From Thermoleophilaceae bacterium (GTDB taxonomy: Bacteria; Actinomycetota; Thermoleophilia; Solirubrobacterales; Thermoleophilaceae): DNA of 64,000 nucleotides. A program made the translations under genes and the position numbers. The stretch's first letter is position 1. Every line of letters begins with the position of its first letter. The stretch covers positions 297,097-361,096 of the forward strand of contig JAUJNF010000001.1 in assembly GCA_030446485.1 (NCBI GenBank), given 5' to 3'. A model generated the notes under the pieces. That model was not told the origin of the DNA and did not search any database. It saw only the letters and a program-made list of their open reading frames with translations. Positions 25,625 through 34,536 of the stretch are shown one piece after another.

Positions 25625-27242
25625 GTGACCTGGCAACCCGAGTTGGACGAGCTCCAACGACGGCGCGAGCTCGCCGCGCGCATGGGCGGCGAGGAGCGCG
25701 TCGCGCGCCAGCGTGCGAGCGGCCGGCTGACCGTGCGCGAGCGCATCGAACGCCTCTTCGACGCCGGCACGTTCCGCGAGACCGGCTCGATCGCCGGCCA
25801 GGCGACCTACGGAGAGGACGGTGAGCTCGCGGACTTCGTCCCGGCCAACATGCTCGTCGGCCAGGGCCGGATCGAGGGCCGCCGGACGGTGGTCCAGGGC
25901 GACGACTTCACGGTCCGGGGCGGTGCCGCCGACGCGGCGATCTGGCAGAAGATGGTGTACGCCGAGCGCATGGCGCACGACCTGCGCCTGCCGCTCGTCC
26001 GGCTCGTGGACGTACGCCGAGCGCATGGCGCACGACCTGCGCCTGCCGCTCGTCCGGCTCGTGGACGGCACCGGTGGCGGCGGCAGCGTCAAGTCGCTCG
26101 AGACGATGGGCTTCACCTACGTGCCGTTCGTCCCGGGGTGGGAGCTGACCGTTGCCAACCTGTCGCGCGTGCCGGTGGTGGCCGCGGCGCTCGGGCCGGT
26201 GGCCGGGCTCGGCGCCGCGCGGGTGGTGGCCTCGCACTTCTCGGTGATCGTCAACGGCACCTCGCAGCTGTTCGTGGCCGGACCACCGGTGGTGGCCGCG
26301 GCGATGGGCGAGTCGCCCGACAAGGAGACCCTCGGCGGCGCGCGGGCCCAGACGCGCGCCGGGGCCGTGGACAACGAGGCCGCCGACGAGGACGACGCCC
26401 TGGCCCAGATCCGGCGCTTCCTCTCCTACCTCCCCACGAGCGTGTGGGAGAGCCCGCCGCGCGGCCCGAGCGGCGACCCCGCGGACCGCCGCGAGGAAGA
26501 GCTCGTGTCGATCGTGCCGCGCGACCGGCGCAAGCCCTACCCGGTGCGGAAGATCCTGGCGGCCGTGCTCGACCGCGGCTCGGTGTTCGAGATGGGCGCC
26601 CGCCACGGCGGCTCGCTCGTGACCTCGCTCGCGCGCCTCGGCGGCCGGCCCGTCGGGGTCCTCGCCTCCGACCCGCGCTTCTACGGCGGCGGCCTGACCG
26701 CCGACGCCGCCGAGAAGATGGTGCGCTTCGTGGACCTGTGCGACCAGTTCGGCCTGCCGATCGTCAACTTCGTCGACCAGCCGGGGTTCGTGATCGGCAC
26801 CGACGCCGAGCGCCAGGGCACGATGCGCCGCGGCGCCCGCGCCCTCTACGCCGCCTACCAGGCCACCGTGCCCTGGGTGTCGATACTCGTGCGCAAGGTC
26901 TACGGCGTGGCGGGCGCCGGGCACGGCAACGCCGCGGGCCTCAACCTCCGCTACGCCTGGCCGTCGGGGGACTGGGGGTCGCTGCCGATCGAGGGCGGCA
27001 TCGAGGCCGCCTACCGCCGGGAGCTGGAGGCCGCCGGCGATCCCGTGGCGCAGCGGGCGGAGATCGAGGCGCGCCTCAACGCCGTGCGCTCGCCCTTCCG
27101 CACCGCGGAGCGCTTCGGGGTCGAGGAGATCATCGACCCGCGCGACACCCGCCCGCTGCTGTGCGACTGGGCCGAGCGCGCACACGAGCTGGTGGTGCAG
27201 GAGCTCGGGAGTGGGCCGAAGGGGCGCGGACTGCGGCCCTGA
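25625..27242 (+). pseudogene. Acyl-CoA carboxylase carboxyltransferase (beta) subunit, disrupted by 55-bp duplication
   Basis: From GTG 25625 (VTWQPELDELQRRRELAARM) the gene reads as a biotin-dependent acetyl/propionyl-CoA carboxyltransferase: SGRLTVRERIERLFD, then after the break GTGGGGSVKSLETMG, VDQPGFVIGTDAE and RKVYGVAGAGHGN. A 55-bp segment is present twice in direct tandem (25957-26011 and 26012-26066). Because 55 is not a multiple of three, the frame shifts from 2 to 3 at this point. Removing one copy restores a 520-residue protein of normal family length. No biotin carboxylase subunit is adjacent. The duplication may be a recent mutation or an assembly fault. Confidence 0.9.
25957..26066. 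repeat. Perfect 55-bp tandem duplication
   Basis: 25957-26011 and 26012-26066 are identical and abut directly; each encodes the segment around YAERMAHDLRLPLVRLVD. It lies inside the acyl-CoA carboxylase gene and breaks its frame. Confidence 0.97.
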
Positions 27243-27299
27243 ATCGTCCCTGTCCGCCCGCACACGCGTACGAGGGGAAACGACCAAAGGAGGCCTTTC

Positions 27300-27845
27300 A
27301 TGGGAGCAGTCAGCAAGTACATCCGCATCGAAGCGCCGCGCGACCAGGTCTACGCGCTCTGGCGCGACCCGTCGGCGTTCCCGCTGTTCATGCCCGACGT
27401 GAAGAGGGTCGAGGCCAAGGGCGACCGCTGGCACTGGGAGGTCGACGGGCCGATGGGCATGACCGTCGAGTGGGACTCGGAGGTGGTGGAGGACGTCCCG
27501 AACGAGAAGCTCGCCTGGAAGTCGGTCGGCGGCAACGTGGAGAACTCGGGCGTGGTGCGCTTCGACGACCGCGACGGGGCCACAGACATGGAGTACGCCC
27601 TCGCGTTCTCGCCCCCGGCCGGCAAGGCCGGCGAGATCGTCGCCAAGCTGTTCGACGATCCGGAGGACAAGGTGCAGCGCGCCCTCGAGGCCTTCAAGCA
27701 GATCGTGGAGAAGGAGGCCAAGCCGCGCGACGACGCCCGCACCGAGGTGGACGCCGGCGAGGCGCGGCCGCGTCACGGTCGGGGTAGCGCTCGGGCTAAC
27801 GTTTCCATTCGGTGGGCACCTTCTCGAACAGCGAGATCGACCTGA
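27300..27845 (+). CDS. SRPBCC family (cyclase/dehydrase-like) protein
   Basis: 181 residues, with AAAGGAGG placed ideally before ATG 27300. YIRIEAPRDQVYALWRDPSAF, WHWEVDGPMGMTVEWDSEV and VVRFDDRDGATDMEYALAF trace the START/SRPBCC beta-sheet and helix. Members bind hydrophobic ligands or act as coenzyme Q-binding or cyclase-like proteins. The last 35 residues overlap the rhodanese start and are basic, low-complexity; the real C-terminus is still set by the stop at 27845. Ligand unknown. Confidence 0.85.
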   Translation: MGAVSKYIRIEAPRDQVYALWRDPSAFPLFMPDVKRVEAKGDRWHWEVDGPMGMTVEWDSEVVEDVPNEKLAWKSVGGNVENSGVVRFDDRDGATDMEYALAFSPPAGKAGEIVAKLFDDPEDKVQRALEAFKQIVEKEAKPRDDARTEVDAGEARPRHGRGSARANVSIRWAPSRTARST

Positions 27846-28162
27846 CGCCGGAACGGGTGGCGGAGCTGCTCGAGGGCGATGAGATCACGTTGATCGACGT
27901 GCGCGAGCCATACGAGCGCGAGGCCGGGCACATACCCGGCTCGCGCCATATCGAGCTGGAGCGGCTGGCATCGCAGGCCGAGACCATCGATCGCGAGCGC
28001 CCGGTGGTGCTGCAGTGCCGGCTGGGCGCACGCTCGGCGATGGCCGCGCAGGCCTTCGCCGCCTCCGGGTACCGGGCGCACAACCTGGCCGGCGGCATCC
28101 AGGCGTGGGTGGACGCCGGGCTGCCGCTGGACCGGCCGGACGCGGTTGTCGCCGACCACTGA
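27812..28162 (+). CDS. Rhodanese-like sulfurtransferase
   Basis: 116 residues from a GTG inside the end of the SRPBCC gene (34-base overlap). Single rhodanese domain: ITLIDVREPYEREAGHIPGS and the active-site loop LQCRLGARSAMAA with the catalytic Cys. GlpE/PspE-sized. It transfers sulfane sulfur, or serves in sulfide or thiol homeostasis. Translational coupling to the SRPBCC gene suggests co-expression. It converges on the GDPD gene with 15 bases between the stops. Confidence 0.9.
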   Translation: MGTFSNSEIDLTPERVAELLEGDEITLIDVREPYEREAGHIPGSRHIELERLASQAETIDRERPVVLQCRLGARSAMAAQAFAASGYRAHNLAGGIQAWVDAGLPLDRPDAVVADH

Positions 28163-28177
28163 GCCGGTCGCGGGTGG

Positions 28178-30916
28178 CTAACCGGTGAAGCGCGGCTGGC
28201 GTCCGCGACGCCGGCCACCCGGGTCACGCCGCTGCTGCGCCGGCGTCACCCTCACCGACGCCGATCCCGCCCGCAGGCCCGCCGCGGTCACGCGCGCCGC
28301 GTAGCGCCCCGGCCGGCGGAGCACCCGCACGAGCCGTGCGCGGCCGCGGTCGTCGGTGCGCACGCGCGATCCGCCGAAGCGGACCAGCGCTCCGTCGACG
28401 GCCTGCCGCTCGCCACCCACCACAGCCGTGGCCGTGAACGTGAAGCGCGTGCGCCGTCCGGCGCGCGTGCGCGCGGGCGTGACCCGCAGCCGGATGCGCG
28501 GTAGCGCCACGGGCCCGGCCGGTCCGGCCGCGCACGACTGCCGGCCGGCCACCGGCGGGAAGGGCAGGTCGGCGATCGCGGCGCCCTCCACGTAGTCGTT
28601 CTCGAGCGGGTCCCCGGATCCCGGGCCGAGCTTCTTCGCCGTTTCCTGCAGCTCCGGCCGCGGGGCGTCGGGCGTGACCCACGGCACCATGGCCAGGAAC
28701 TCGCGCTTGGGGCCGGCGTACTGGCTCACGTCCTGCGACTCGCCACCGATGTCGAAGCGCTCCGGGTCCTCCGGGAACGAGCGGCTCGTGCCGATGTAGT
28801 TGCACGCGCGGCCGCTGCTGCCGGCCGCGCCGGCGGCGTTCGCGGAGCTCCCGCCGAGCCCCCGCTGGGTGATCACGGTCTGCCCGTCGAAGGGCAGATC
28901 GGCGAGGTTGCCCACCATGTGCGGCACGACGTTGTAGTCGAACCGGACGCTCGGATCGACCACCGCCCGCCAGGTCGAGCTCATGAAGCTGAGCGCCTGC
29001 CAGGCGCCGCGATCGACGCTCTCGGGGTCGGTGAACCCCGCCCAGGCGCCGGGGTTGGCCTCGTCCTGAATCACCAGGTTGGTGCCGAGCTTGTCGAGGC
29101 AACGCATGTAGTACTTGGCCACGTCCGAGCAGGGATCGACGCCCGCCGGCAGCGCCCCGTACACGAAGGCGGGCAGGCTGGTGGCGAACTGGAGACGGGC
29201 CTTGGTGCCGGGCAGGGCGTAGGGGCTCACGTTCTGGATGGCGTCGGGACCGCTGGCCGCGCCGGGGGTCAGCCGCAGCAGCTCCTCGGTCGAGGTGAGC
29301 GGCACCTTCTTGTTGCTCGTGACCACGTTGCGCAGCGGCCGCGGGCCGTCGGGGCGCACGTCGGTCGGCCCCCACAGGAACACCTCGTTGAACACCTGCG
29401 GGCTCGTGGCCACGAAGACCGAGCTCGGTCGCGGCAGGTCGGGATCGCGGAAGGCCTCGATCTCCGCCGGGTCGGTCGACTCCCGGAACGGCGCCTGGTT
29501 GTTCGAGCCGAGCATGTACACGCCGTAGCGCTTGGCGATGTCGGAGAAGGCCTGCATGAAGGAGCGCGCCAGCGTGTCGGTGGTGGCCACGAAGGCGCCG
29601 GGCGTGATCGGGGTGAGGCCCGGGAAGCGCGCCTCGTAGGCCGCCATCTGCGGCGCGTAGCTCGTGCCGATCGCCGCCAGCGCCCCGAAGGCGCACGCGG
29701 GCGGGGTACCGGCCGAGGAGCAGGTGGAGGAGGTCTCGGGGTCGGCGAAGATGGTCCGGGTGGCCTGTCCCCGCGAGCCGGTGGCGATCGTGAACAGCCC
29801 CACGTCCTCGGTGAAGGCCACCACGTTCGGACGGCCCTTGGCCATGCGCGGCACCACGTACTCGCGCACCATGCACTCGATCTTCACGCGGAAGCTGTCG
29901 TAGGTCTCGACGTGGCGCGCGTCCTGCTTGAACTGCATGGCGAACACGCGCGGCGTGCCGGGCCGCTCGAGCAGGTTCTCGAGCGGCGGCAGCGACCGGC
30001 TCGCGCGCGTGGCGCGGCACTGCTCGGCGCTGGGCGGAGGCGGCAGCGGCGCGGCGGCGGGCTCCACCTCGGCCAGCGCGCGCCGGGCGAGGCCGGGGTC
30101 GTTGGTGATGATCTCGTCCACCCCCAGGCTCGCCGCGGCCCTGATGTCGGCGGCGGTGTCGAGCGTGAACGGCACCACCCGCAGTCCGAGTGCGTGAGCC
30201 CGTGACACGTAGGCCTGGTCCACGGGGAAGGCCGGCGAGATGAACTCGTAGCCGTTCGACTTGGCAAACTCGGGGCCACCGGAGTTCGTCTGCTGGAGCG
30301 TCAGCAAGGAGGTCTCGAAGCCGCGCCGCTCGGCCACGTCGAGGTTGGGCGGCCAGAAGCTCTGGATCAGCACGAGCGATCGGGGGATGCCGCTCTCGTC
30401 CACCACGTCGAGCACGCGATCGGCGTAGGCGGAGGTGGGGTCGAAGTCATTGTCGGTCGGCAGGTTCTTGATCTCGAGGTTGATCCGCGCGCCCGCCCCC
30501 TTCGCGAAGGCCAGCACGGCGGCCAGGGTGGGGATCGGCGTCTCGGCCTTCGTCTCCTTGGACGGGAGCTGGCTCCCGGGGCTACCGAGCACGTCGGACC
30601 GGCAGCCGTCGAGCTGGGCGAGCGTGCGGGCGCTGACCGGACCGGTGCAGGGGGTCGTCCGGTCGAGGGTGGCGTCGTGGATCACTACCGGGACGTTGTC
30701 CTTCGTGAGCTTCACGTCCAGCTCGAGCACGGCCTGCTGCTCGAGCGCCGCGTTGCGGAAGGCCGGCAGCGTGTTCTCGGGGAAGCGGGGCACGCCGTCG
30801 ATCACCGATCCGCCGCGGTGGGCGTGGACGACCGGGCCGGCCGCCGCGCTCGACGCGCCGGCGAGCAGGCAGGCGACCGCCGTGGCCGTGAGAAGTAGTG
30901 CTCGGGCGCCCCTCAC
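28178..30916 (-). CDS. Secreted glycerophosphodiester phosphodiesterase fused to a nitrilase-like domain, PRFTG C-terminus
   Basis: 912 residues. The signal peptide ends near AAAGP; residues about 30-290 are a GDPD TIM barrel: VVHAHRGG, FPENTLPAF, LELDVKLTKDN, VVIHDATLDRTT, INLEIKN. The next roughly 450 residues look like a carbon-nitrogen hydrolase fold (RVFAMQFKQDARH, NVVAFTEDVGLFT with the usual catalytic Glu position, YMLGSNNQAPF). Where the nucleophilic Cys would be expected the sequence reads LVIQDEANPGAW, so this half may be inactive. An Ig-like C-terminal domain and Arg-rich tract precede the last five residues, PRFTG. This order of domains is rare. Confidence 0.82.
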   Translation of the reverse strand: MRGARALLLTATAVACLLAGASSAAAGPVVHAHRGGSVIDGVPRFPENTLPAFRNAALEQQAVLELDVKLTKDNVPVVIHDATLDRTTPCTGPVSARTLAQLDGCRSDVLGSPGSQLPSKETKAETPIPTLAAVLAFAKGAGARINLEIKNLPTDNDFDPTSAYADRVLDVVDESGIPRSLVLIQSFWPPNLDVAERRGFETSLLTLQQTNSGGPEFAKSNGYEFISPAFPVDQAYVSRAHALGLRVVPFTLDTAADIRAAASLGVDEIITNDPGLARRALAEVEPAAAPLPPPPSAEQCRATRASRSLPPLENLLERPGTPRVFAMQFKQDARHVETYDSFRVKIECMVREYVVPRMAKGRPNVVAFTEDVGLFTIATGSRGQATRTIFADPETSSTCSSAGTPPACAFGALAAIGTSYAPQMAAYEARFPGLTPITPGAFVATTDTLARSFMQAFSDIAKRYGVYMLGSNNQAPFRESTDPAEIEAFRDPDLPRPSSVFVATSPQVFNEVFLWGPTDVRPDGPRPLRNVVTSNKKVPLTSTEELLRLTPGAASGPDAIQNVSPYALPGTKARLQFATSLPAFVYGALPAGVDPCSDVAKYYMRCLDKLGTNLVIQDEANPGAWAGFTDPESVDRGAWQALSFMSSTWRAVVDPSVRFDYNVVPHMVGNLADLPFDGQTVITQRGLGGSSANAAGAAGSSGRACNYIGTSRSFPEDPERFDIGGESQDVSQYAGPKREFLAMVPWVTPDAPRPELQETAKKLGPGSGDPLENDYVEGAAIADLPFPPVAGRQSCAAGPAGPVALPRIRLRVTPARTRAGRRTRFTFTATAVVGGERQAVDGALVRFGGSRVRTDDRGRARLVRVLRRPGRYAARVTAAGLRAGSASVRVTPAQQRRDPGGRRRGRQPRFTG

Positions 30917-30965
30917 TGGCGCGGCATTCTCACCGATCCGGCTCAGTGGTGCGCCGCTCGGCCGC

Positions 30966-31892
30966 TCAGCGGATCTGAATCGGCGTGCCCAGCGGCATGA
31001 GCTTGCGAAGCCGCTGGATGTTGTCGTTCCTCATGCGCACGCAGCCGTGCGACACCCGCCCCGGAAGGAGCCCCGGCTGGCCGGTGCCGTGGATTCCGAT
31101 CTGGCCGCCCGCCCACTCGCTGCCCTTGAGCACGTTGGAGTACGCGCTCGTCCCGAAGGCGAAGGGCCCGTACACGCCGCGCGCCGAGCCCGACACGATC
31201 AGCCGCTCGCGCGCGTAGAAGTTGCCCTTGGGCGTCGGCCACCTGCCCTGGCCCACGCCGATCGGCGCCGACCACACCGCCCGGTCCTTACCGTCGTACA
31301 GCGTCGCGCGGAAGCTGCGGCGATCGATCTCGAGGTGCTTGGTCACCCTGTAGAAGCGACCCAGGTCCCGGCGCTCGACCCAACCCGTCCGGTTGGCCGG
31401 CCGCATCGGCAGCCGTACCTTCACCCAGACCTTGCCGGTCTTCAACGTCATCTGACGGAGCAGGAGCACGACCTCCTGGCTCCCGTGCCGCGTGTAGGGG
31501 CGCAGCTGCTTGAGGCGGTTGCCGCGGGCGATCCGTGGAGCGCCGCGGGCCCAGGTGCGCCGCATGACGTAGGCCCACTGCGACGAGGTGGTCTCGTTGG
31601 ACAGCGTCTTGGTCTCGACGCGCTGCGGTGGAGCGCCGTCCGGCTGGGGCTCCGGCTTCGGCTTGGGCTTCGGGGCCGGCTTGGGCTCGGCGGGCTCGGG
31701 CGTCTCGGACGGCTTCTCCGGCGCGAACGGATCGAAGTTGTCCGGGAGCGGATGGGAGGGGCTGTGGTTCGCGACCGCGGCCGGCGCGGCGACGAAGAAC
31801 GCCAGCAGTGCGAACGCCAGCGCGAGGGCCGAGCGGGTCCCGGTCCTCCGTGCCGACCCGCCTGCCAGGGGTGTGGCCGAGGTGTGCTTCAT
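30966..31892 (-). CDS. L,D-transpeptidase (YkuD family)
   Basis: 308 residues. The signal peptide ends near AAVANH, followed by a Pro/Lys-rich linker (about 45-95) that would span the wall, and a YkuD catalytic domain with IGIHGTGQPGLLPGRVSHGC then VRM, containing the catalytic His and Cys. It forms 3-3 cross-links in peptidoglycan or attaches proteins to it. It lies between two genes whose products end in PxFTG. The product itself ends LGTPIQIR. Regulation is not visible. Confidence 0.92.
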   Translation of the reverse strand: MKHTSATPLAGGSARRTGTRSALALAFALLAFFVAAPAAVANHSPSHPLPDNFDPFAPEKPSETPEPAEPKPAPKPKPKPEPQPDGAPPQRVETKTLSNETTSSQWAYVMRRTWARGAPRIARGNRLKQLRPYTRHGSQEVVLLLRQMTLKTGKVWVKVRLPMRPANRTGWVERRDLGRFYRVTKHLEIDRRSFRATLYDGKDRAVWSAPIGVGQGRWPTPKGNFYARERLIVSGSARGVYGPFAFGTSAYSNVLKGSEWAGGQIGIHGTGQPGLLPGRVSHGCVRMRNDNIQRLRKLMPLGTPIQIR

Positions 31893-31981
31893 CTCCCGCG
31901 GGCGAGCTTAGCCTGGATGCCCGCGCGGCGCGTCACTCACTCGGCGGCGGCTCGATCGCCGCGAGCGGCGATGGGTGGCCG

Positions 31982-33592
31982 TCAGCCGGTGAACGACGGC
32001 CGGCGTCGCCGCGCCCGCCGGCGGCGCACGCGGCGGCGCGGACGCCGGGGCCCGGGCTCGGGCCGGGGCCGGGGCGGCGGGGTCGTCGGGGTTCGGCCGC
32101 TCACGCCGGCGAGCGCCTCCTTGGCCGCTCGCTCCCCGGAGCGGATCGCGCCCTCCATGTAGCCGTTCCAGAGGGTCGAGGTCTCGGTCCCGGCCCAGTG
32201 GACCCGTCCCACCGGCGCGCGCACCGCGTCCCCGTAGTCGAGCAGCACCCCCGGCGCCGTGTATCCCTCGTATCCCCCGCGCGACCACTGTTCCGCCTGC
32301 CAGTCGCGCTCGACGTACTCCAGCGGAGAGCGCGCCTGCTCGCCGAAGTAGGTGACGAAGTTGCCGATCACGGCATCACGCCGCTCGGCCGCGGACTTCT
32401 CGCCGAAGATGCGGGCCTCGTGGCCTTCGATGAAGCCCAGCATGACCCCGGGAGAGCCGTCGGGTGGCGAGTTGTCGAAGGTGATCTTGGCCGGGCCGGT
32501 ATCGCTCACCACCTGCCCGCTGAGCCCGTCGTCGCGCCAGAACGGCCGTTCGTACACGGCCTGACACTTGATCACCGAACCCATCGGGTAGCGCTGGTGC
32601 AGCTGGTCACGCGCGCTGGGCAGGGGCGGGTCGTAGTCGATCTTGCCGGCGATCGCCGGGGCCATGGCCACGATGGCCTGCTGAGCCTCGACGACCAGCG
32701 CGTCGGAGCGAACGGTCACCCCGCCGGCCCGCTGCTGGATAGAGCGCACCGGGGTGTTGAGGACGACCCGGCTTCCGAGCCGCCGCGCGAGCTCGATGGG
32801 CAGCCGCTGGGAGCCCCCGACGAGGCGCGACTCCTGAGCGCCCCCGGTCACGTTGATCAGCCGCTCGAAGGTGCCGGGCGTGCTCTCGTTGCCGGCGGCG
32901 ATGATGTAGAAGAGGACGAAGAGCATCGACACGTCGCGGGGCTCGCAGGCGAACACCGCCTGGATCCCCACGTCGAGCAGGAAGCGCGCGCCCGGTGAGA
33001 CCGTGTTCGCGAGCTTGTAGGTTTCGAAGGTCTGCCCGTCGTACTCGGCGGCCCGCGGGGCGGTCTGGGGTGCGTCGCGCGGCACCTCGAGCGCCTTCTC
33101 GTTCAGGTCGCGCAGCACGTTCGCCACCTCGACCACGCCGGGGTCGGGGGGAACCGGCCCGAACGGTCCCGAGGAGTCGAACCGCTGCTTGCGGCCCTCC
33201 CGGAAGTAGACGTTCTGCCCCTCGTTGTAGGTCTTGAAGGTCCCCACTCCGAGCTCGGCCGCCAGAGCGGCGATCCGGTCCTGGGTGGGGCCGATCCACT
33301 GGCCGCCGACCTCGACGATCTCCCCGCCGGTGATCGGCGCGTTCAGGACCCGTCCGCCCACGCGGTCGCGGGACTCGAGCACCACCACGGAGCGCCCCGA
33401 GCGAACGACCTCGCGCGCGGCCGTGAGCCCCGCAAAGCCGGCGCCGATCACCACCACGTCGGCGCGCCGGGTGGGTACGGGGGCGGCCGCGGGCGGCGAT
33501 GACTGCGCGCCGGCTGCGGTCGGAAGCGCTGCGGCGGCGGCGCCCGCGGCAGCTCCGCCGATCAAGCCGCGGCGGGTGAGGCCGTCAGTCAC
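31982..33592 (-). CDS. Tat-exported flavin monoamine oxidase with PSFTG C-terminus
   Basis: 536 residues. The N-terminus TRRGLIGGAAAGAAAAALP is a twin-arginine signal followed by a Sec-avoiding hydrophobic core. The Rossmann FAD site VVVIGAGFAGLTAAREVV and the FAD C-terminal signature GRVHWAGTETSTLWNGYMEG place it in the flavin monoamine oxidase family, which oxidises amines or amino acids, producing hydrogen peroxide. The last 45 residues are Pro/Arg-rich and end RRRRPSFTG. This shows the C-terminal motif on a folded, cofactor-bearing Tat substrate, unlike its Sec-exported neighbours. Confidence 0.9.
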   Translation of the reverse strand: MTDGLTRRGLIGGAAAGAAAAALPTAAGAQSSPPAAAPVPTRRADVVVIGAGFAGLTAAREVVRSGRSVVVLESRDRVGGRVLNAPITGGEIVEVGGQWIGPTQDRIAALAAELGVGTFKTYNEGQNVYFREGRKQRFDSSGPFGPVPPDPGVVEVANVLRDLNEKALEVPRDAPQTAPRAAEYDGQTFETYKLANTVSPGARFLLDVGIQAVFACEPRDVSMLFVLFYIIAAGNESTPGTFERLINVTGGAQESRLVGGSQRLPIELARRLGSRVVLNTPVRSIQQRAGGVTVRSDALVVEAQQAIVAMAPAIAGKIDYDPPLPSARDQLHQRYPMGSVIKCQAVYERPFWRDDGLSGQVVSDTGPAKITFDNSPPDGSPGVMLGFIEGHEARIFGEKSAAERRDAVIGNFVTYFGEQARSPLEYVERDWQAEQWSRGGYEGYTAPGVLLDYGDAVRAPVGRVHWAGTETSTLWNGYMEGAIRSGERAAKEALAGVSGRTPTTPPPRPRPEPGPRRPRRRVRRRRARRRRPSFTG

Positions 33593-33657
33593 GGTCGAGA
33601 GGGTCCATGGCCGACAGTCTGCCTGCTCGGCCCCGGCCGTGCACCACCCGGGCGCGC

Positions 33658-34194
33658 CTACTCCTTGACCTTCAGCGTCTCGAACGCCTGATCGCAGGCC
33701 TCGGCGATGCGCTCACGGAGCTTCGGCGTCGACTGGCAGTTCAGCTCGAACTCTGTCTTGTCCTTGAACAGGAAGATCAACCGGCTCTCGCCCTCCTTCG
33801 GCATGTCGAGCGGAACGGTGTACTCGAAGCCGGGGAGGCCGGCGGCTTCGATCTTCTTGGCGGTGGGCGACTCGCCGGTGGCCTGCATGACCACCGCGTC
33901 GAGCTGTCCCTTTATCTCGTCGATGTTCTCCTCGTTGACCGCCAGGTTCAGGTCGTACCGCTCGACCAGGATGAGGTTCTCCTTGTCGCCCTTCGGAGCG
34001 ATGGCCGCCTGCTCGGCCACCGAGCCGCCCGCCGAGCTCGACACCGTCACGTCCTTCTGCGGCTCGAAGTCCTCCGGGTACTCGAAGGTGATGGCGAACT
34101 CGGGCTCGTCGAAGGTCTTGCTGCTCTCCTCATCGGAGCCGCAGCCCGCCACGAGGATGGCCAGGGGAATGAGCAGGGCGATGGTTCGGCGCAA
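33658..34194 (-). CDS. Small lipoprotein
   Basis: 178 residues. The N-terminus MRRTIALLIPLAILVAGCGS is a lipoprotein signal with lipobox LVAGC (Cys18). The mature part (FAITFEYPEDFEP, IAPKGDKENLILVERYD, LPGFEYTVPLD) resembles the PsbP/Mog1-like fold of actinobacterial lipoproteins. The role is unknown. It is transcribed alone, divergent from a small Cys-rich protein gene. Confidence 0.82.
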   Translation of the reverse strand: MRRTIALLIPLAILVAGCGSDEESSKTFDEPEFAITFEYPEDFEPQKDVTVSSSAGGSVAEQAAIAPKGDKENLILVERYDLNLAVNEENIDEIKGQLDAVVMQATGESPTAKKIEAAGLPGFEYTVPLDMPKEGESRLIFLFKDKTEFELNCQSTPKLRERIAEACDQAFETLKVKE

Positions 34195-34315
34195 CGAGGA
34201 GCTCCTTCGGGCTTCGTGGGCACGGCGGACGCCGGCAGCCTACCCGCCCCGCGCCCGGCGGCCCGTTTCCAACAAGCGCGGGCTGTCCGTCCGAACGCCG
34301 CCTCAAGCTCGCCGG

Positions 34316-34501
34316 ATGGTGATCGGCCTACTCGTCTGCTCCGATGAGGACTGCACCGAGGTGTTCGAGGCGGTCGGGACCGTCGAGGAACTGCTCGCGC
34401 TGGCGTGCGACTGCGGTTGCGGCCTGGAGCTGATCGGGTGGCCCGAGTCGGTGGAGCCGGGCCGGACCGAACGCCTGTCCGTCATCCCGCTCCCCGCCTG
34501 A
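34316..34501 (+). CDS. Small Cys-rich protein (61 aa)
   Basis: ATG at 34316 gives MVIGLLVCSDEDCTEVFEAV and later LALACDCGCGLELIGWP, so Cys residues occur as C-x4-C and C-x-C-x-C, a possible small metal site. I recall similar short proteins in related genomes but cannot name a family. It is flanked by the divergent lipoprotein and the convergent M23 peptidase tail (stop to stop 35 bases). Confidence 0.55.
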   Translation: MVIGLLVCSDEDCTEVFEAVGTVEELLALACDCGCGLELIGWPESVEPGRTERLSVIPLPA

Positions 34502-34536
34502 CTACATAGGCCGGGAACGGCGCCGCAGAGCGGCTC

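Noticed and set aside
30966..31892. L,D-transpeptidase as the enzyme that handles PxFTG tails
   Set aside because: Location between two PxFTG genes is suggestive, but these enzymes attach proteins through a C-terminal Lys side chain, absent here; no direct evidence.
10426..33592. PxFTG tails as classical LPxTG sortase signals
   Set aside because: There is no hydrophobic helix or charged tail after the motif, and Leu is absent; the order of basic tract and motif is reversed.
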